From the NCBI RefSeq assembly GCF_014201355.1, contig NZ_JACHEG010000005.1, forward strand, positions 186,001-250,000: 64,000 bases of DNA, read 5' to 3'. Source of the stretch: Aliirhizobium wenxiniae. Its GTDB lineage: Bacteria > Pseudomonadota > Alphaproteobacteria > Rhizobiales > Rhizobiaceae. A program made the position numbers and the translations under genes. This document shows positions 9,109 to 17,413 of the stretch, in pieces (position 1 is the first letter of the stretch; every line of letters begins with the position of its first letter). The notes below the pieces were generated by a model. That model did not search any database, was not told the origin of the DNA, and saw nothing but the letters and a program-made list of their open reading frames with translations.

Positions 9109-9232
9109 ACCCATGGATTCAACCGTTGCGCTTGGCCCCCCTTTCGCATTTGCAAAAAACGGGGTATGAGCGCGCCAACGAAATTGGCGTGGCCAAAGAA
9201 TTGTTGCGCCCCAACTTCAGAGAACCCCTAAT

Positions 9233-11056
9233 ATGGCACTTCGCAACATCGCGATCATCGCGCACGTTGACCATGGCAAAACGACGCTCGTCGACGAGCT
9301 CCTGAAACAGTCGGGCTCGTTCCGCGAAAACCAGCGCGTTGCAGAACGCGTCATGGACTCGAACGACCTCGAAAAGGAACGCGGCATCACGATTCTCGCC
9401 AAGGCGACGTCGGTTGAGTGGAAGGGTGTTCGCGTCAACATCGTCGACACCCCCGGCCACGCCGACTTCGGCGGCGAAGTCGAACGTATTCTCTCGATGG
9501 TGGACGGCGCGATCGTTCTCGTCGACTCGTCTGAAGGCCCGATGCCGCAGACCAAGTTCGTTGTCGGCAAGGCACTGAAGGTCGGTCTTCGCCCGATCGT
9601 CGCGATCAACAAGATCGACCGTCCGGACGGCCGCCACGAAGAAGTCATCAATGAAGTTTTCGACCTGTTCGCGAACCTCGACGCCACCGATGAACAGCTC
9701 GACTTCCCGATCCTTTACGGTTCCGGTCGCGATGGCTGGATGAACTTCAACCCGGAAGGCCCGAAGGACGAAGGTCTGGCACCGCTGCTCGATCTCGTGC
9801 TCAAGCACGTTCCGGAGCCGAAGGTCGAAGAAGGCCCGTTCCGCATGATCGGTACGCTTCTCGAAGCCAACCCATTCCTCGGTCGTATCATCACCGGTCG
9901 CGTTGCTTCCGGCTCGATCAAGCCGAACCAGGCCGTCAAGGTTCTGTCTCAGGACGGCAAGACGGTTGAAACCGGCCGTATCTCCAAGATCCTTGCATTC
10001 CGTGGCATCGAGCGTCAGCCGATCGAAGAAGCCGTTGCAGGTGACATCGTCGCCATCGCCGGTCTCTCCAAGGGCACCGTTGCCGACACGTTCTGCGATC
10101 CGTCGATCACCGAAGCCATGCAGGCCCAGCCGATCGATCCGCCGACCGTTACCATGTCCTTCATCGTCAACGACAGCCCGCTTGCCGGCACCGAAGGCGA
10201 CAAGGTTACCAGCCGCGTCATCCGTGACCGTCTGTTCAAGGAAGCCGAAGGCAACGTCGCTCTGAAGATCGAAGAAGCCGAAGGCAAGGACTCGTTCTAC
10301 GTTTCCGGCCGTGGCGAACTTCAGCTCGCCGTTCTGATCGAAACCATGCGTCGCGAAGGTTTTGAGCTTGCCGTTTCGCGTCCGCGCGTCGTCATGCACA
10401 AGGATGAAACGACCGGCCAGACCATGGAGCCGATCGAAGAAGTCGTCATCGACGTTGATGAAGAACATTCCGGCGTCGTCGTTCAGAAGATGTCCGAGCG
10501 CAAGGCTGAGATGACCGAACTGCGTCCTTCGGGCGGCAGCCGCGTTCGCCTGAAGTTCCTGGCTCCGACCCGCGGCCTGATCGGCTACCAGTCGGAACTG
10601 CTGACCGATACGCGCGGCACGGCGATCATGAACCGCCTGTTCAACGACTACCAGCCTTACAAGGGCGAGATCACCGGCCGTACCAACGGCGTTCTCCTCT
10701 CCAACCAGTCTGGCGAAGCTGTTGCTTACGCCATGTTCAACCTGGAAGACCGCGGCCCGATGATCATCGAGCCGGGCGACAAGGTTTACATGGGCATGAT
10801 CATCGGCATCCATACCCGTGACAACGACCTCGAAGTCAACGTTCTGAAGGGCAAGCAGCTGACGAACATCCGTTCGGCCGGCAAGGACGAAGCCGTTCGC
10901 CTGACCCCGCCGATCCGCATGACGCTCGACCGCGCTCTTTCGTGGATCCAGGACGACGAGCTGATGGAAGTCACGCCGAAGTCGATCCGTCTTCGCAAGA
11001 TCTATCTCGACGCCAACGACCGCAAGCGCTTCGACAAGTCGAAGGCCGCTCTCTAA
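9233..11056 (+). CDS. typA: Ribosome-associated GTPase TypA/BipA
   Basis: This encodes a 607-residue translational GTPase of the TypA/BipA family, which binds 70S ribosomes and helps ribosome assembly and stress adaptation. GTPase motifs are G1 HVDHGKTT near the N-terminus, G2 in the ERGITI block, G3 DTPGHADFGGEVERI and G4 NKIDRP. The EF-G-like domains follow, and the family-specific C-terminal domain is seen in APTRGLIGYQSELLTDTRGT and LTNIRSAGKDEAVRLTPP. Length is as expected. It is a single-gene unit with 124 bp upstream and its own terminator downstream. Codon use is strongly biased, as in highly expressed genes. Confidence 0.97.
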   Translation: MALRNIAIIAHVDHGKTTLVDELLKQSGSFRENQRVAERVMDSNDLEKERGITILAKATSVEWKGVRVNIVDTPGHADFGGEVERILSMVDGAIVLVDSSEGPMPQTKFVVGKALKVGLRPIVAINKIDRPDGRHEEVINEVFDLFANLDATDEQLDFPILYGSGRDGWMNFNPEGPKDEGLAPLLDLVLKHVPEPKVEEGPFRMIGTLLEANPFLGRIITGRVASGSIKPNQAVKVLSQDGKTVETGRISKILAFRGIERQPIEEAVAGDIVAIAGLSKGTVADTFCDPSITEAMQAQPIDPPTVTMSFIVNDSPLAGTEGDKVTSRVIRDRLFKEAEGNVALKIEEAEGKDSFYVSGRGELQLAVLIETMRREGFELAVSRPRVVMHKDETTGQTMEPIEEVVIDVDEEHSGVVVQKMSERKAEMTELRPSGGSRVRLKFLAPTRGLIGYQSELLTDTRGTAIMNRLFNDYQPYKGEITGRTNGVLLSNQSGEAVAYAMFNLEDRGPMIIEPGDKVYMGMIIGIHTRDNDLEVNVLKGKQLTNIRSAGKDEAVRLTPPIRMTLDRALSWIQDDELMEVTPKSIRLRKIYLDANDRKRFDKSKAAL

Positions 11057-11080
11057 GCCGTCCTGAAATCTAGTTGTGAA

Positions 11081-11107
11081 AAGCCCGGCCGCAAGCCGGG
11101 CTTTTTT
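11081..11107 (+). terminator. Rho-independent terminator of typA
   Basis: AAGCCCGGC (11081-11089) pairs perfectly with GCCGGGCTT (11095-11103) around a 5-nt loop; the T-run continues to 11107. It lies 24 nt after the typA stop. Confidence 0.9.
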
Positions 11108-11141
11108 GTGTTCCTACAAATCGCACAGCTTGTAACCGAGG

Positions 11142-11157
11142 TTAAAAAAGCGTTAAC
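11142..11157. promoter_or_regulatory. CtrA-type box TTAA-N7-TTAAC
   Basis: TTAA at 11142-11145 and TTAAC at 11153-11157 are separated by exactly 7 nt, matching the full consensus of the alphaproteobacterial cell-cycle regulator CtrA. It lies 97 bp upstream of the GNAT gene in the 198-bp gap after typA. Confidence 0.5.
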
Positions 11158-11254
11158 TCAATACGCATTGTCCCCATCAGAACTCTGTGGGCAATCCGTC
11201 TGGTTAATGAATGACCGATGGCGGAGCCCGCATAGCAGGACCTAAAGTCGCGTT

Positions 11255-11764
11255 ATGAAGACGTTGTCTATCGATGTTCGGCGGGCAGATCCGCAGGATG
11301 CCCGAGCCATCTCGGATGTACACCGGCAGAGCTGGGTGCAGGCCTATGCCGGTCTCATTCCGCACAAGCCGCTGATCCAGATGCTGGAACGTCGTGGCGA
11401 GAAATGGTGGCGCAAGGCAACGGACGGACCGGCAACGCTTCTCGTAGTTGACGTCGCCGGCGAGATTGCCGGTTATGCGACGGTTGGTCTTAACCGGGCC
11501 CGGGCGCTGCCCTATGACGGTGAAATCTACGAGATTTATCTGCGGCCGGAATTCCAGGGCATCGGGCTCGGACGGCGGCTCTTCAGCGAAAGCCGCAAGC
11601 TTTTGACCTCGCTCGGCTGCCGCGGTCTGGTCGTCTGGTGCCTCGAAGACAGCGAGCATGCAATCCGCTTCTTCCGCCGTCACGGTGGCAACGATGCCGT
11701 TGAGGGGATGGAGGATTTCGGTGGTTCGCAGCTGAAGAAAGTCGGCTTCGTCTGGCAGAATTGA
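11255..11764 (+). CDS. GNAT-family N-acetyltransferase
   Basis: This encodes a 169-residue GCN5-related N-acetyltransferase, which moves an acetyl group from acetyl-CoA to an amine. The acetyl-CoA pyrophosphate loop is visible as YLRPEFQGIGLGRRLFSES (Q-x-x-G-x-G), preceded by the beta4 strand GEIYEIYLRP. The N-terminus IDVRRADPQDARAISDVHRQ and the motif QAYAGLIP are typical of a common group of small GNATs. The substrate cannot be predicted. The ATG at 11255 has only a weak Shine-Dalgarno. The gene stands alone between typA and ppa, and a CtrA-type box lies 97 bp upstream. Confidence 0.88.
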   Translation: MKTLSIDVRRADPQDARAISDVHRQSWVQAYAGLIPHKPLIQMLERRGEKWWRKATDGPATLLVVDVAGEIAGYATVGLNRARALPYDGEIYEIYLRPEFQGIGLGRRLFSESRKLLTSLGCRGLVVWCLEDSEHAIRFFRRHGGNDAVEGMEDFGGSQLKKVGFVWQN

Positions 11765-11897
11765 TGCGCCCTCAAGGTGTGTCGAGGAATAACTTTCCTC
11801 TCCTTGCGTGGCCGCCCCGTCAATTCAATGGCTTATTGCCTTGGAGCCGGATTTTCGCTATCGACGCTTGGTGAATTGAACCTAATTGAGGATCACG

Positions 11898-12431
11898 ATG
11901 CGTATCGATGCAATTTCCATCGGCAAGAACCCGCCTGAAGACGTCAACGTCATCGTCGAGGTGCCGGTTGGCGGTCAGCCGATCAAGTACGAGATGGACA
12001 AGGAAGCCGGTGCTCTGATCGTCGACCGTTTCCTCTACACGCCGATGACCTATCCGGGTAACTACGGCTTCATCCCGCACACGCTTTCTGAAGATGGCGA
12101 TCCGTGCGACGTTCTGATCTGCAACACCCGTCCGCTGGTTCCGGGCTGCGTCATCAACGTTCGTCCGATCGGCGTGATGATTATGGAAGACGATGGCGGC
12201 AAGGACGAGAAGATCCTGGCCGTTCCGGTTCCGAAGCTGACCCAGCGTTACGACAAGATCAAGAACTACACCGATCTGCCGGAAATCACGCTGAAGCAGA
12301 TCGAGCACTTCTTCGAGCACTACAAGGATCTGGAGCCCGGCAAGTGGGTCAAGATCGGCGGCTGGCAGGATGTCGACGTTGCCAAGCGCCTGATCGTTGA
12401 GGCGATCGACCGCTACAAGGCCCAGAAGTAA
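11898..12431 (+). CDS. ppa: Inorganic pyrophosphatase
   Basis: This encodes a 177-residue family I soluble inorganic pyrophosphatase, which hydrolyses pyrophosphate to phosphate and drives biosynthetic reactions in the cytoplasm. The metal-binding signature D-x-D-P-x-D is present as [10 protein letters not shown], and [18 protein letters not shown] and [11 protein letters not shown] are conserved blocks. The ATG at 11898 ([16 protein letters not shown]) is chosen over an in-frame TTG four codons upstream, because the GAGG Shine-Dalgarno at 11888-11891 is then 6 nt away. The gene is monocistronic and its TAA directly abuts the stop codon of the convergent DUF167 gene. Confidence 0.97.
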   Translation: MRIDAISIGKNPPEDVNVIVEVPVGGQPIKYEMDKEAGALIVDRFLYTPMTYPGNYGFIPHTLSEDGDPCDVLICNTRPLVPGCVINVRPIGVMIMEDDGGKDEKILAVPVPKLTQRYDKIKNYTDLPEITLKQIEHFFEHYKDLEPGKWVKIGGWQDVDVAKRLIVEAIDRYKAQK

Positions 12432-12767
12432 TCAGGCTATCAGGCCCTCTAGCTTCGCTTTCAAATCCTCCGGGTCGCCATCGATCCGGAGGATTTTTTT
12501 ACGCGCCGTTTCGCCGGAGACGAACGATACCGAGCTTTTCGGCACGCGCAGCTTCTTTGAGAGAAGCCCGATCAGCGCCTTGTTGGCCTTGCCGTCTTCC
12601 GGCACCGCAGAGACACGCGCTTTCAGAAACGCGTTGCCTTCCGCATCCGTCCCTATGCCGTCGATCGCGTCGCGGCCGCCATTTGGCGTGAGCTTGATGC
12701 TCAGCCTTATGTGGTCGGCGTGAGCGCTGAAGGCGCTCAAGCGAAGATCGGGTAGAGCGTCGTCCAC
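12432..12767 (-). CDS. DUF167 (YggU-type) small protein
   Basis: This encodes a 111-residue protein of the DUF167/YggU family, whose biochemical role is unknown. The family core is clear: [18 protein letters not shown] followed by [20 protein letters not shown] and the [17 protein letters not shown] strand-helix. The start used is GTG at 12767, inside the 3' end of the YggT gene (31-nt overlap), so the two are probably co-translated; this YggT-YggU pairing is widespread in proteobacteria. Its stop abuts that of ppa on the other strand with no bases between them. Confidence 0.85.
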   Translation of the reverse strand: MDDALPDLRLSAFSAHADHIRLSIKLTPNGGRDAIDGIGTDAEGNAFLKARVSAVPEDGKANKALIGLLSKKLRVPKSSVSFVSGETARKKILRIDGDPEDLKAKLEGLIA

Positions 12768-13027
12768 ATGAAGGAACGCAGGAAGAAGATCAGCAGCAGA
12801 ACAATGATCGGGGAAATATCGATGCCGCCGAGATTGGGCATGATGCGGCGGATCGGGCGCAGGACCGGCTCGGTGACGTTATAGAGAAAACGGCCGATAG
12901 CATCGACGAACTGGTTGCTCGAATTGATGACGTTGAAGGCGTAAAGCCAGGAGAAAATGGCGCTGGCGATCAATATCCAGGTGTAGAGGTTCAAGGCCAG
13001 ATCAATGGTCTGAAACAGGGCGAGCAT
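12737..13027 (-). CDS. YggT-family membrane protein
   Basis: This encodes a 96-residue inner-membrane protein of the YggT family. Two hydrophobic segments are seen, [20 protein letters not shown] near the N-terminus and [18 protein letters not shown] near the C-terminus, with the family motif [18 protein letters not shown] between them. YggT proteins have been linked to osmotic tolerance and, by position, to cell-division and membrane loci, but the molecular role is not settled. It is the first gene of a two-gene unit with DUF167, which it overlaps by 31 nt. Confidence 0.88.
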   Translation of the reverse strand: MLALFQTIDLALNLYTWILIASAIFSWLYAFNVINSSNQFVDAIGRFLYNVTEPVLRPIRRIMPNLGGIDISPIIVLLLIFFLRSFMWTTLYPIFA

Positions 13028-13216
13028 TCAGGTCTCCAATCTTGTTGCCAGGCCCCATCCTTTAAGGATCGCGGTGGTCGGCCCACAAATTCCAAGTTGA
13101 CAGACATGTAGACATTGGGGAACTAACGGGCAAGTGTCGCACCCGCCGCAGTTTCAGCATGTTTAACGGTGGCACTCTACGAATTCATCCTGACGGTCCA
13201 CCGAAAGTCTTTTGCG

Positions 13217-14455
13217 ATGTCCATTCCCGCCTCCGGCGATCGTTTTGCAGCCTTTCGCCATTCGTCCTACACAAAGTTCTTCCTGTCGCGGTTCTTCGCC
13301 GCCTTCGCCATCCAGATCATCAGTGTCTCGGTCGGCTGGCAGATGTATGACGAGACCCGCAACCCGCTTTATCTGGGTCTGATCGGGCTGTTCCAGTTCC
13401 TGCCTTCGCTGCTGCTGATTCTGGTCACGGGCACGGTTGCCGATCGGTACAACCGTCGCATGATCATGGCGATCTGCATGGTCGTCGGTGCCGGCTGTGC
13501 TGCGGCGCTTCTGGGGCTGACGGTTGCCGGCGCATTTTCTCCCTGGCTGGTTTTCGCCATTCTCGTCGTATTCGGTATCGAGCGTGCCTTCATGGGGCCG
13601 GCGGTTCAGTCGCTCGGACCGAACCTGGTGCCGGAGAAGGATCTTGCCAATGCGATTGCCTGGAATTCGTCTTCCTGGCAGACGGCCTCCATTCTCGGCC
13701 CGGTCTTCGGCGGCCTGCTTTATGGTGTGAATGCGACGGCTGCCTATATCGTGGCGTTCGTATTGCTGACGCTTGCCGCATTTCTCGTCTTCATGATCCC
13801 GAAGCCGGCGCAGCGGACATCGGCTGCCAAGGTCGATGTCGCGCATCTGCTTGCCGGCTTCCGTTTCATCTTCAGCGAAAAGGTGGTCCTCGGCGCGATC
13901 TCGCTCGATCTCTTCGCCGTTCTTCTCGGCGGCGCTGTGGCGCTCATGCCGATCTTTGCCCGCGATGTGCTCGAGCTTGGGCCATGGGGTCTCGGTCTGT
14001 TGCGCGCTGCGCCGGGCATTGGTGCGATCGTTGTCGCCGTGTGGCTTGCATTTCATCCGATTCGGCATCATGCCGGGACCGCGATGTTCGTCGGCGTCGG
14101 CTTTTTCGGTCTCGGCACGCTGATTTTCGGCCTGTCCGCAACGCCGTGGCTGTCCATCGTTGCTCTGATGATCATGGGCGCGGCCGACATGATCTCCGTC
14201 TATGTCCGTGAAACGCTGATCGCGCTCTGGACGCCTGACGAAGTGCGTGGGCGGGTGAATGCCGTCAACATGGTGTTTGTCGGGGCTTCCAACGAACTGG
14301 GCGAGTTCCGCGCCGGTACGATGGCGCATTTCATCGGCGCAGTGCCCGCTGTCGTCATCGGCGGCGTCGGCACGCTTGCCGTCACCGTCATCTGGGCGCT
14401 CGGCTTCTCGAAGCTCAGGAAAATCGACACGCTGGAAGCGCCCGAGCGCAACTAA
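13217..14455 (+). CDS. MFS transporter, EntS-like (MFS_3)
   Basis: This encodes a 412-residue major facilitator protein with 10-12 predicted membrane segments, of the group that includes the enterobactin exporter EntS. Typical features are the N-terminal NPLYLGLIGLFQFLPSL, motif A as GTVADRYNRR after the second helix, and the second-half ETLIALWTPDEVRGRVNAVN, which is characteristic of MFS_3 proteins. The ATG at 13217 (MSIPASGDRF) is preferred; an in-frame GTG at 13169 would add 16 hydrophilic residues, and neither has a strong Shine-Dalgarno. The gene is monocistronic and convergent with the GATase-like gene, 31 bp apart. No siderophore genes are near, so the substrate is open. Confidence 0.87.
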   Translation: MSIPASGDRFAAFRHSSYTKFFLSRFFAAFAIQIISVSVGWQMYDETRNPLYLGLIGLFQFLPSLLLILVTGTVADRYNRRMIMAICMVVGAGCAAALLGLTVAGAFSPWLVFAILVVFGIERAFMGPAVQSLGPNLVPEKDLANAIAWNSSSWQTASILGPVFGGLLYGVNATAAYIVAFVLLTLAAFLVFMIPKPAQRTSAAKVDVAHLLAGFRFIFSEKVVLGAISLDLFAVLLGGAVALMPIFARDVLELGPWGLGLLRAAPGIGAIVVAVWLAFHPIRHHAGTAMFVGVGFFGLGTLIFGLSATPWLSIVALMIMGAADMISVYVRETLIALWTPDEVRGRVNAVNMVFVGASNELGEFRAGTMAHFIGAVPAVVIGGVGTLAVTVIWALGFSKLRKIDTLEAPERN

Positions 14456-14486
14456 GTCCCTGTGTCCCAGCGGAGCCTTTGCGGGC

Positions 14487-15272
14487 TCAGCTTTGCGCCA
14501 CTTCCGTTGCCGGCATCGATGCGCCATATCGGAGCGGTGAGGCTGCCGTTGCGGCCTGTTTCTTCAGGAAAACCATGTCGAGGAATTCCGACAGCCAGGC
14601 TTTCAGCGGCGCGTCGAACATCATGCGGCCTTCGAGATGCTCGCTGCCCTGCTGGGCGTTGGGCATGGTGAAGCGCTCGGCGCCGTGGACGACCCAGCGC
14701 TGCATCATCGCGCGGGTCAGTTCCGCGTGGAACTGCACGCCCCAGGCATTGTCGCCGTAACGGATTGCCTGGTTGGGATAGGCGTCGCCTTCCGCCAGAA
14801 GTTTTACGCCGCGCGGGACATCGAAACCTTCGCGGTGAAAATGATAGACCATTTTCGGCCATTGCATCAGCAGGCGGCCGTGTTCGGTCGGACGAAGCGG
14901 ATACCAGCCGATTTCGGTGATCTCGCCCTGTTTCGCACCTACCTTGCCGCCGAGGTGGCGCACCATCATCTGGGCGCCGAGGCAGATGCCGAGATAGGGC
15001 TTGTTCTCCTTCAAGGGCACACCGATCCAGTCGGTCTCCTGCTTGACGAACGGGTCGGGATCGTTGGCGCTCATCGGGCCGCCGAAAATGACGGCGCCGG
15101 AATGTCCCGCGAGTGTTTGCGGCAATGCTTCGCCCAGAACCGGCCGGCGGATATCGAGCGGAAAGCCCTTTTCAAGAAGCATCTGGCCAACGCGGCCGGA
15201 CGACGAGCGCTCCTGATGGAGAACGACGAGAACGGGAAAGAAATCTGTCTTTCGCGGAGGCATTACGAGCAT
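14487..15272 (-). CDS. Class I glutamine amidotransferase-like protein
   Basis: This encodes a 261-residue stand-alone class I glutamine amidotransferase domain, like the GuaA N-terminal domain. The nucleophile elbow is GICLGAQMM (Cys97), and the remaining triad His182-x-Glu184 is seen in WGVQFHAEL. An oxyanion block AVIFGGPMSANDPDPF precedes it. Such proteins often hydrolyse gamma-glutamyl bonds or serve unknown amidotransferases; the acceptor is not known. AAGGA in the 3' end of the TerB-like gene provides the Shine-Dalgarno and only 3 bp separate the two genes, so it is probably the last gene of the hem operon. Confidence 0.87.
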   Translation of the reverse strand: MLVMPPRKTDFFPVLVVLHQERSSSGRVGQMLLEKGFPLDIRRPVLGEALPQTLAGHSGAVIFGGPMSANDPDPFVKQETDWIGVPLKENKPYLGICLGAQMMVRHLGGKVGAKQGEITEIGWYPLRPTEHGRLLMQWPKMVYHFHREGFDVPRGVKLLAEGDAYPNQAIRYGDNAWGVQFHAELTRAMMQRWVVHGAERFTMPNAQQGSEHLEGRMMFDAPLKAWLSEFLDMVFLKKQAATAASPLRYGASMPATEVAQS

Positions 15273-15275
15273 CAG

Positions 15276-15758
15276 TTAGTCCTTACTCTCCTCCGTATTT
15301 TCTTCGGCGCGGCGCACAGCGGCCTCTTGGCGCTGCAGCACACGATCCCGCGAAGAAATTCCGAGAAGGTCAGCGATCCTCCAAATCACATGATCCTCGA
15401 TCTCGCTTCTCTGGCCATCGGCATAAACGATGTCCCAGAGAATGCCGAGAAGTTCGACGCGGTCGTCTTCATTGACGAGATGACGTCTTAGATCGGAAGT
15501 GAAACGGTAATAGTCAACCGCTTCATGGCCCGCTTCGTGGCCGGCCTCGATCAACGCCTTCAGCCTGTCCTCGCTGAGATCATACCGCTGGCGGATCAGT
15601 TCGCGGAACTTTTGCTGTTCCTTTTTGGAGATGGCACCATCCGCCTCCATGACTTGGAAACAGAGTGCAACGAAAGCAACCCGCGGGTCGTCCGGCGCGA
15701 ATTCCTTGTCTTCATGAGATGTCAGAGTATGGAGAAAGGCCTGTATGCGGTCCAACAT
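15276..15758 (-). CDS. TerB-like protein
   Basis: This encodes a 160-residue all-helical protein of the TerB/COG4103-like group. Two repeated acidic helix pairs are seen, FVALCFQVMEADGAISKKE and LLGILWDIVYADGQRSEIE, each with the A-D-G turn typical of TerB metal-binding sites. There is a short internal duplication, EAGHEAGHEA, near the middle. TerB domains are associated with tellurite resistance and membrane stress complexes, but members found alone, as here, have no settled role and no other ter genes are present. It lies 21 bp after hemY and 3 bp before the GATase-like gene on the same strand. Confidence 0.8.
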   Translation of the reverse strand: MLDRIQAFLHTLTSHEDKEFAPDDPRVAFVALCFQVMEADGAISKKEQQKFRELIRQRYDLSEDRLKALIEAGHEAGHEAVDYYRFTSDLRRHLVNEDDRVELLGILWDIVYADGQRSEIEDHVIWRIADLLGISSRDRVLQRQEAAVRRAEENTEESKD

Positions 15759-15779
15759 CGATAGGCCTTCTCCATCTTC

Positions 15780-17399
15780 CTAAAATAGCCGTAACCGCGT
15801 TTTGGTCGGGTCGGCGTTTTGATCCTTCACACCCGGATCATCCGGTGGTCGCCCGAAAAATGGAACCGGTTCGGCTTCACTTTCTTGCGTTTTAGCAGGC
15901 GCTGGTATGACTTTCTCCGGCTCTGTTGTCTTTGCTGCAACAGCAGGCTCGGCTGCCGGCTTTACCGGTTTCCTTTCGATGACGATTGTCGGCTCGGCGG
16001 GTTCGTCGCGTCTTGTCGTTTCTGCCGGTTGCCGGTCGGTGATAACGACTGGTGGAAGTGCGGCAATTGCTTCGTCCGCGGCACCCCTGCCTTCTACGAT
16101 CGGGCCTTCCAGCTGGCTGAACGGCACTTTCCATTCGAAGGCGTCGAGCTTGCCGGTGACCGGTGAAACAGCGAGCCAGTTCTCCGAGACGAAGCCGTCA
16201 GCCACCCAGGCTGCATTGCGCGGTGCGCGAAGTGCCTGTTGCATCCAGTGGCGGATGCGGCCCTGATCTCCCGTTTCGGCTTCCTCGATATCGGCCAGCA
16301 GTAGGTAGACCCGCTCGCCCGGTTCAACACGGGCCGCAGCTTCCGCCCTTGCCCGGGCCTTGGCAAAATCCTGAGCATCAAGCGCTGCCTGCGAAACGGC
16401 GAGAAGCGACTCGATATTGTTCGGACGCATGGCCTCCAGTTTTTCGGCACGTTTCAACCGGTCAAGCGTACTGTCGCCACTGCGGGCGCGGATATAGGTG
16501 CGGGCGATATCCGGATGCGGCGAAAGCTTCCACACGCCTTCCAGCACCGATGCGGCCTTTTTGACGTTTTCCTGCCGCAGCAGCGCCTTGGCACAGATGA
16601 TGGCGGCGGGGACGAGATCCTTGGCCAGTTTCAGCGCATCGGTGGAATCTTCGCGGGCGCCGCTCGGGTCGCTTTCCAGCCGCTCGCCGGCGCGGGCCGT
16701 CAGCAGAACTGCTCTCAGGCGGTCGGCTTCGTACCTGCTGATGATATTGGCGGCACGCTGCTGCGCCAGTGTTTCCAAAGCCTCGTCCCAGCGGCCGGAT
16801 TGGCTCTGGGATTCCAGCGTCGCCTGGGATGCCCAGGGCAGGTAGGGTGCGTGTTCTACGGCCTTTTCGGCATATTGCCGGGCCGCTTCGTTGGCACCGA
16901 GGCGGCGCGCTTCCATGTAGAGTCCGCGCAGGCCGAGTTCGCGTGTCTCGGGATCATTCGACATGCTCTCGAACTTGGCGCGGGCGTCGTCGTATTTGCC
17001 TTCGATGAGGGCGGCCTGCGCATCGAGAAGGTGGATCAGGGGTTCCTGATCGGCACTGAGCAGGCTGCGGGTACGGATGCTCATCTTGCGGGCAAGAAGC
17101 GCGTTGCCCGCGCCGGCCGCGATCAGGCCGGTCGACAGTGCCTGATAACCACGGTCACGCTTGCGAGCGCGAAAATAACGGCGGACCGAATAGGGCGAGG
17201 TCCAAATGATGCCGATGATCCACCAGAGAAGCATGACGGCGCCGATCAGCGCGACCACCAGCGTGGCTGCAACCATAAGGCTCGTTTCGATCAGGTGGTC
17301 CTGCCAGGTGATGGAGAGCAGGCCGGGACGATCGGCAAGCCAGGCGAAGCTCCAGCCGAGACCGAGAACGACGAGAAGGAAAATGAAAAGTCTGACCAT
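15780..17399 (-). CDS. hemY: HemY-type TPR membrane protein
   Basis: This encodes a 539-residue inner-membrane protein of the proteobacterial HemY family (not the protoporphyrinogen oxidase of the same name). Two N-terminal membrane segments, FIFLLVVLGLGWSFAWLAD and VAATLVVALIGAVMLLWWII, are followed by the family motif SPYSVRRYFRARKRDRGYQA and a long stretch of tetratricopeptide-like helices to about residue 420. The last ~110 residues are low-complexity, rich in Pro, Glu and Ala. Its role in haem synthesis is inferred from its constant position with hemC and hemD; it may act as a scaffold. It starts 14 bp after the COG4223 gene. Confidence 0.9.
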   Translation of the reverse strand: MVRLFIFLLVVLGLGWSFAWLADRPGLLSITWQDHLIETSLMVAATLVVALIGAVMLLWWIIGIIWTSPYSVRRYFRARKRDRGYQALSTGLIAAGAGNALLARKMSIRTRSLLSADQEPLIHLLDAQAALIEGKYDDARAKFESMSNDPETRELGLRGLYMEARRLGANEAARQYAEKAVEHAPYLPWASQATLESQSQSGRWDEALETLAQQRAANIISRYEADRLRAVLLTARAGERLESDPSGAREDSTDALKLAKDLVPAAIICAKALLRQENVKKAASVLEGVWKLSPHPDIARTYIRARSGDSTLDRLKRAEKLEAMRPNNIESLLAVSQAALDAQDFAKARARAEAAARVEPGERVYLLLADIEEAETGDQGRIRHWMQQALRAPRNAAWVADGFVSENWLAVSPVTGKLDAFEWKVPFSQLEGPIVEGRGAADEAIAALPPVVITDRQPAETTRRDEPAEPTIVIERKPVKPAAEPAVAAKTTEPEKVIPAPAKTQESEAEPVPFFGRPPDDPGVKDQNADPTKTRLRLF

Positions 17400-17413
17400 T
17401 CCGTTTTTCGTCC

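Noticed and set aside
13163-14527. Minus-strand open frame of 454 codons opposite the second MFS gene
   Set aside because: Translates to charged low-complexity sequence, while the plus strand gives a clean membrane transporter.
15276-15758. Tellurite-resistance locus
   Set aside because: Only a lone TerB-like domain is present; terA, terC, terD and terZ types are absent.
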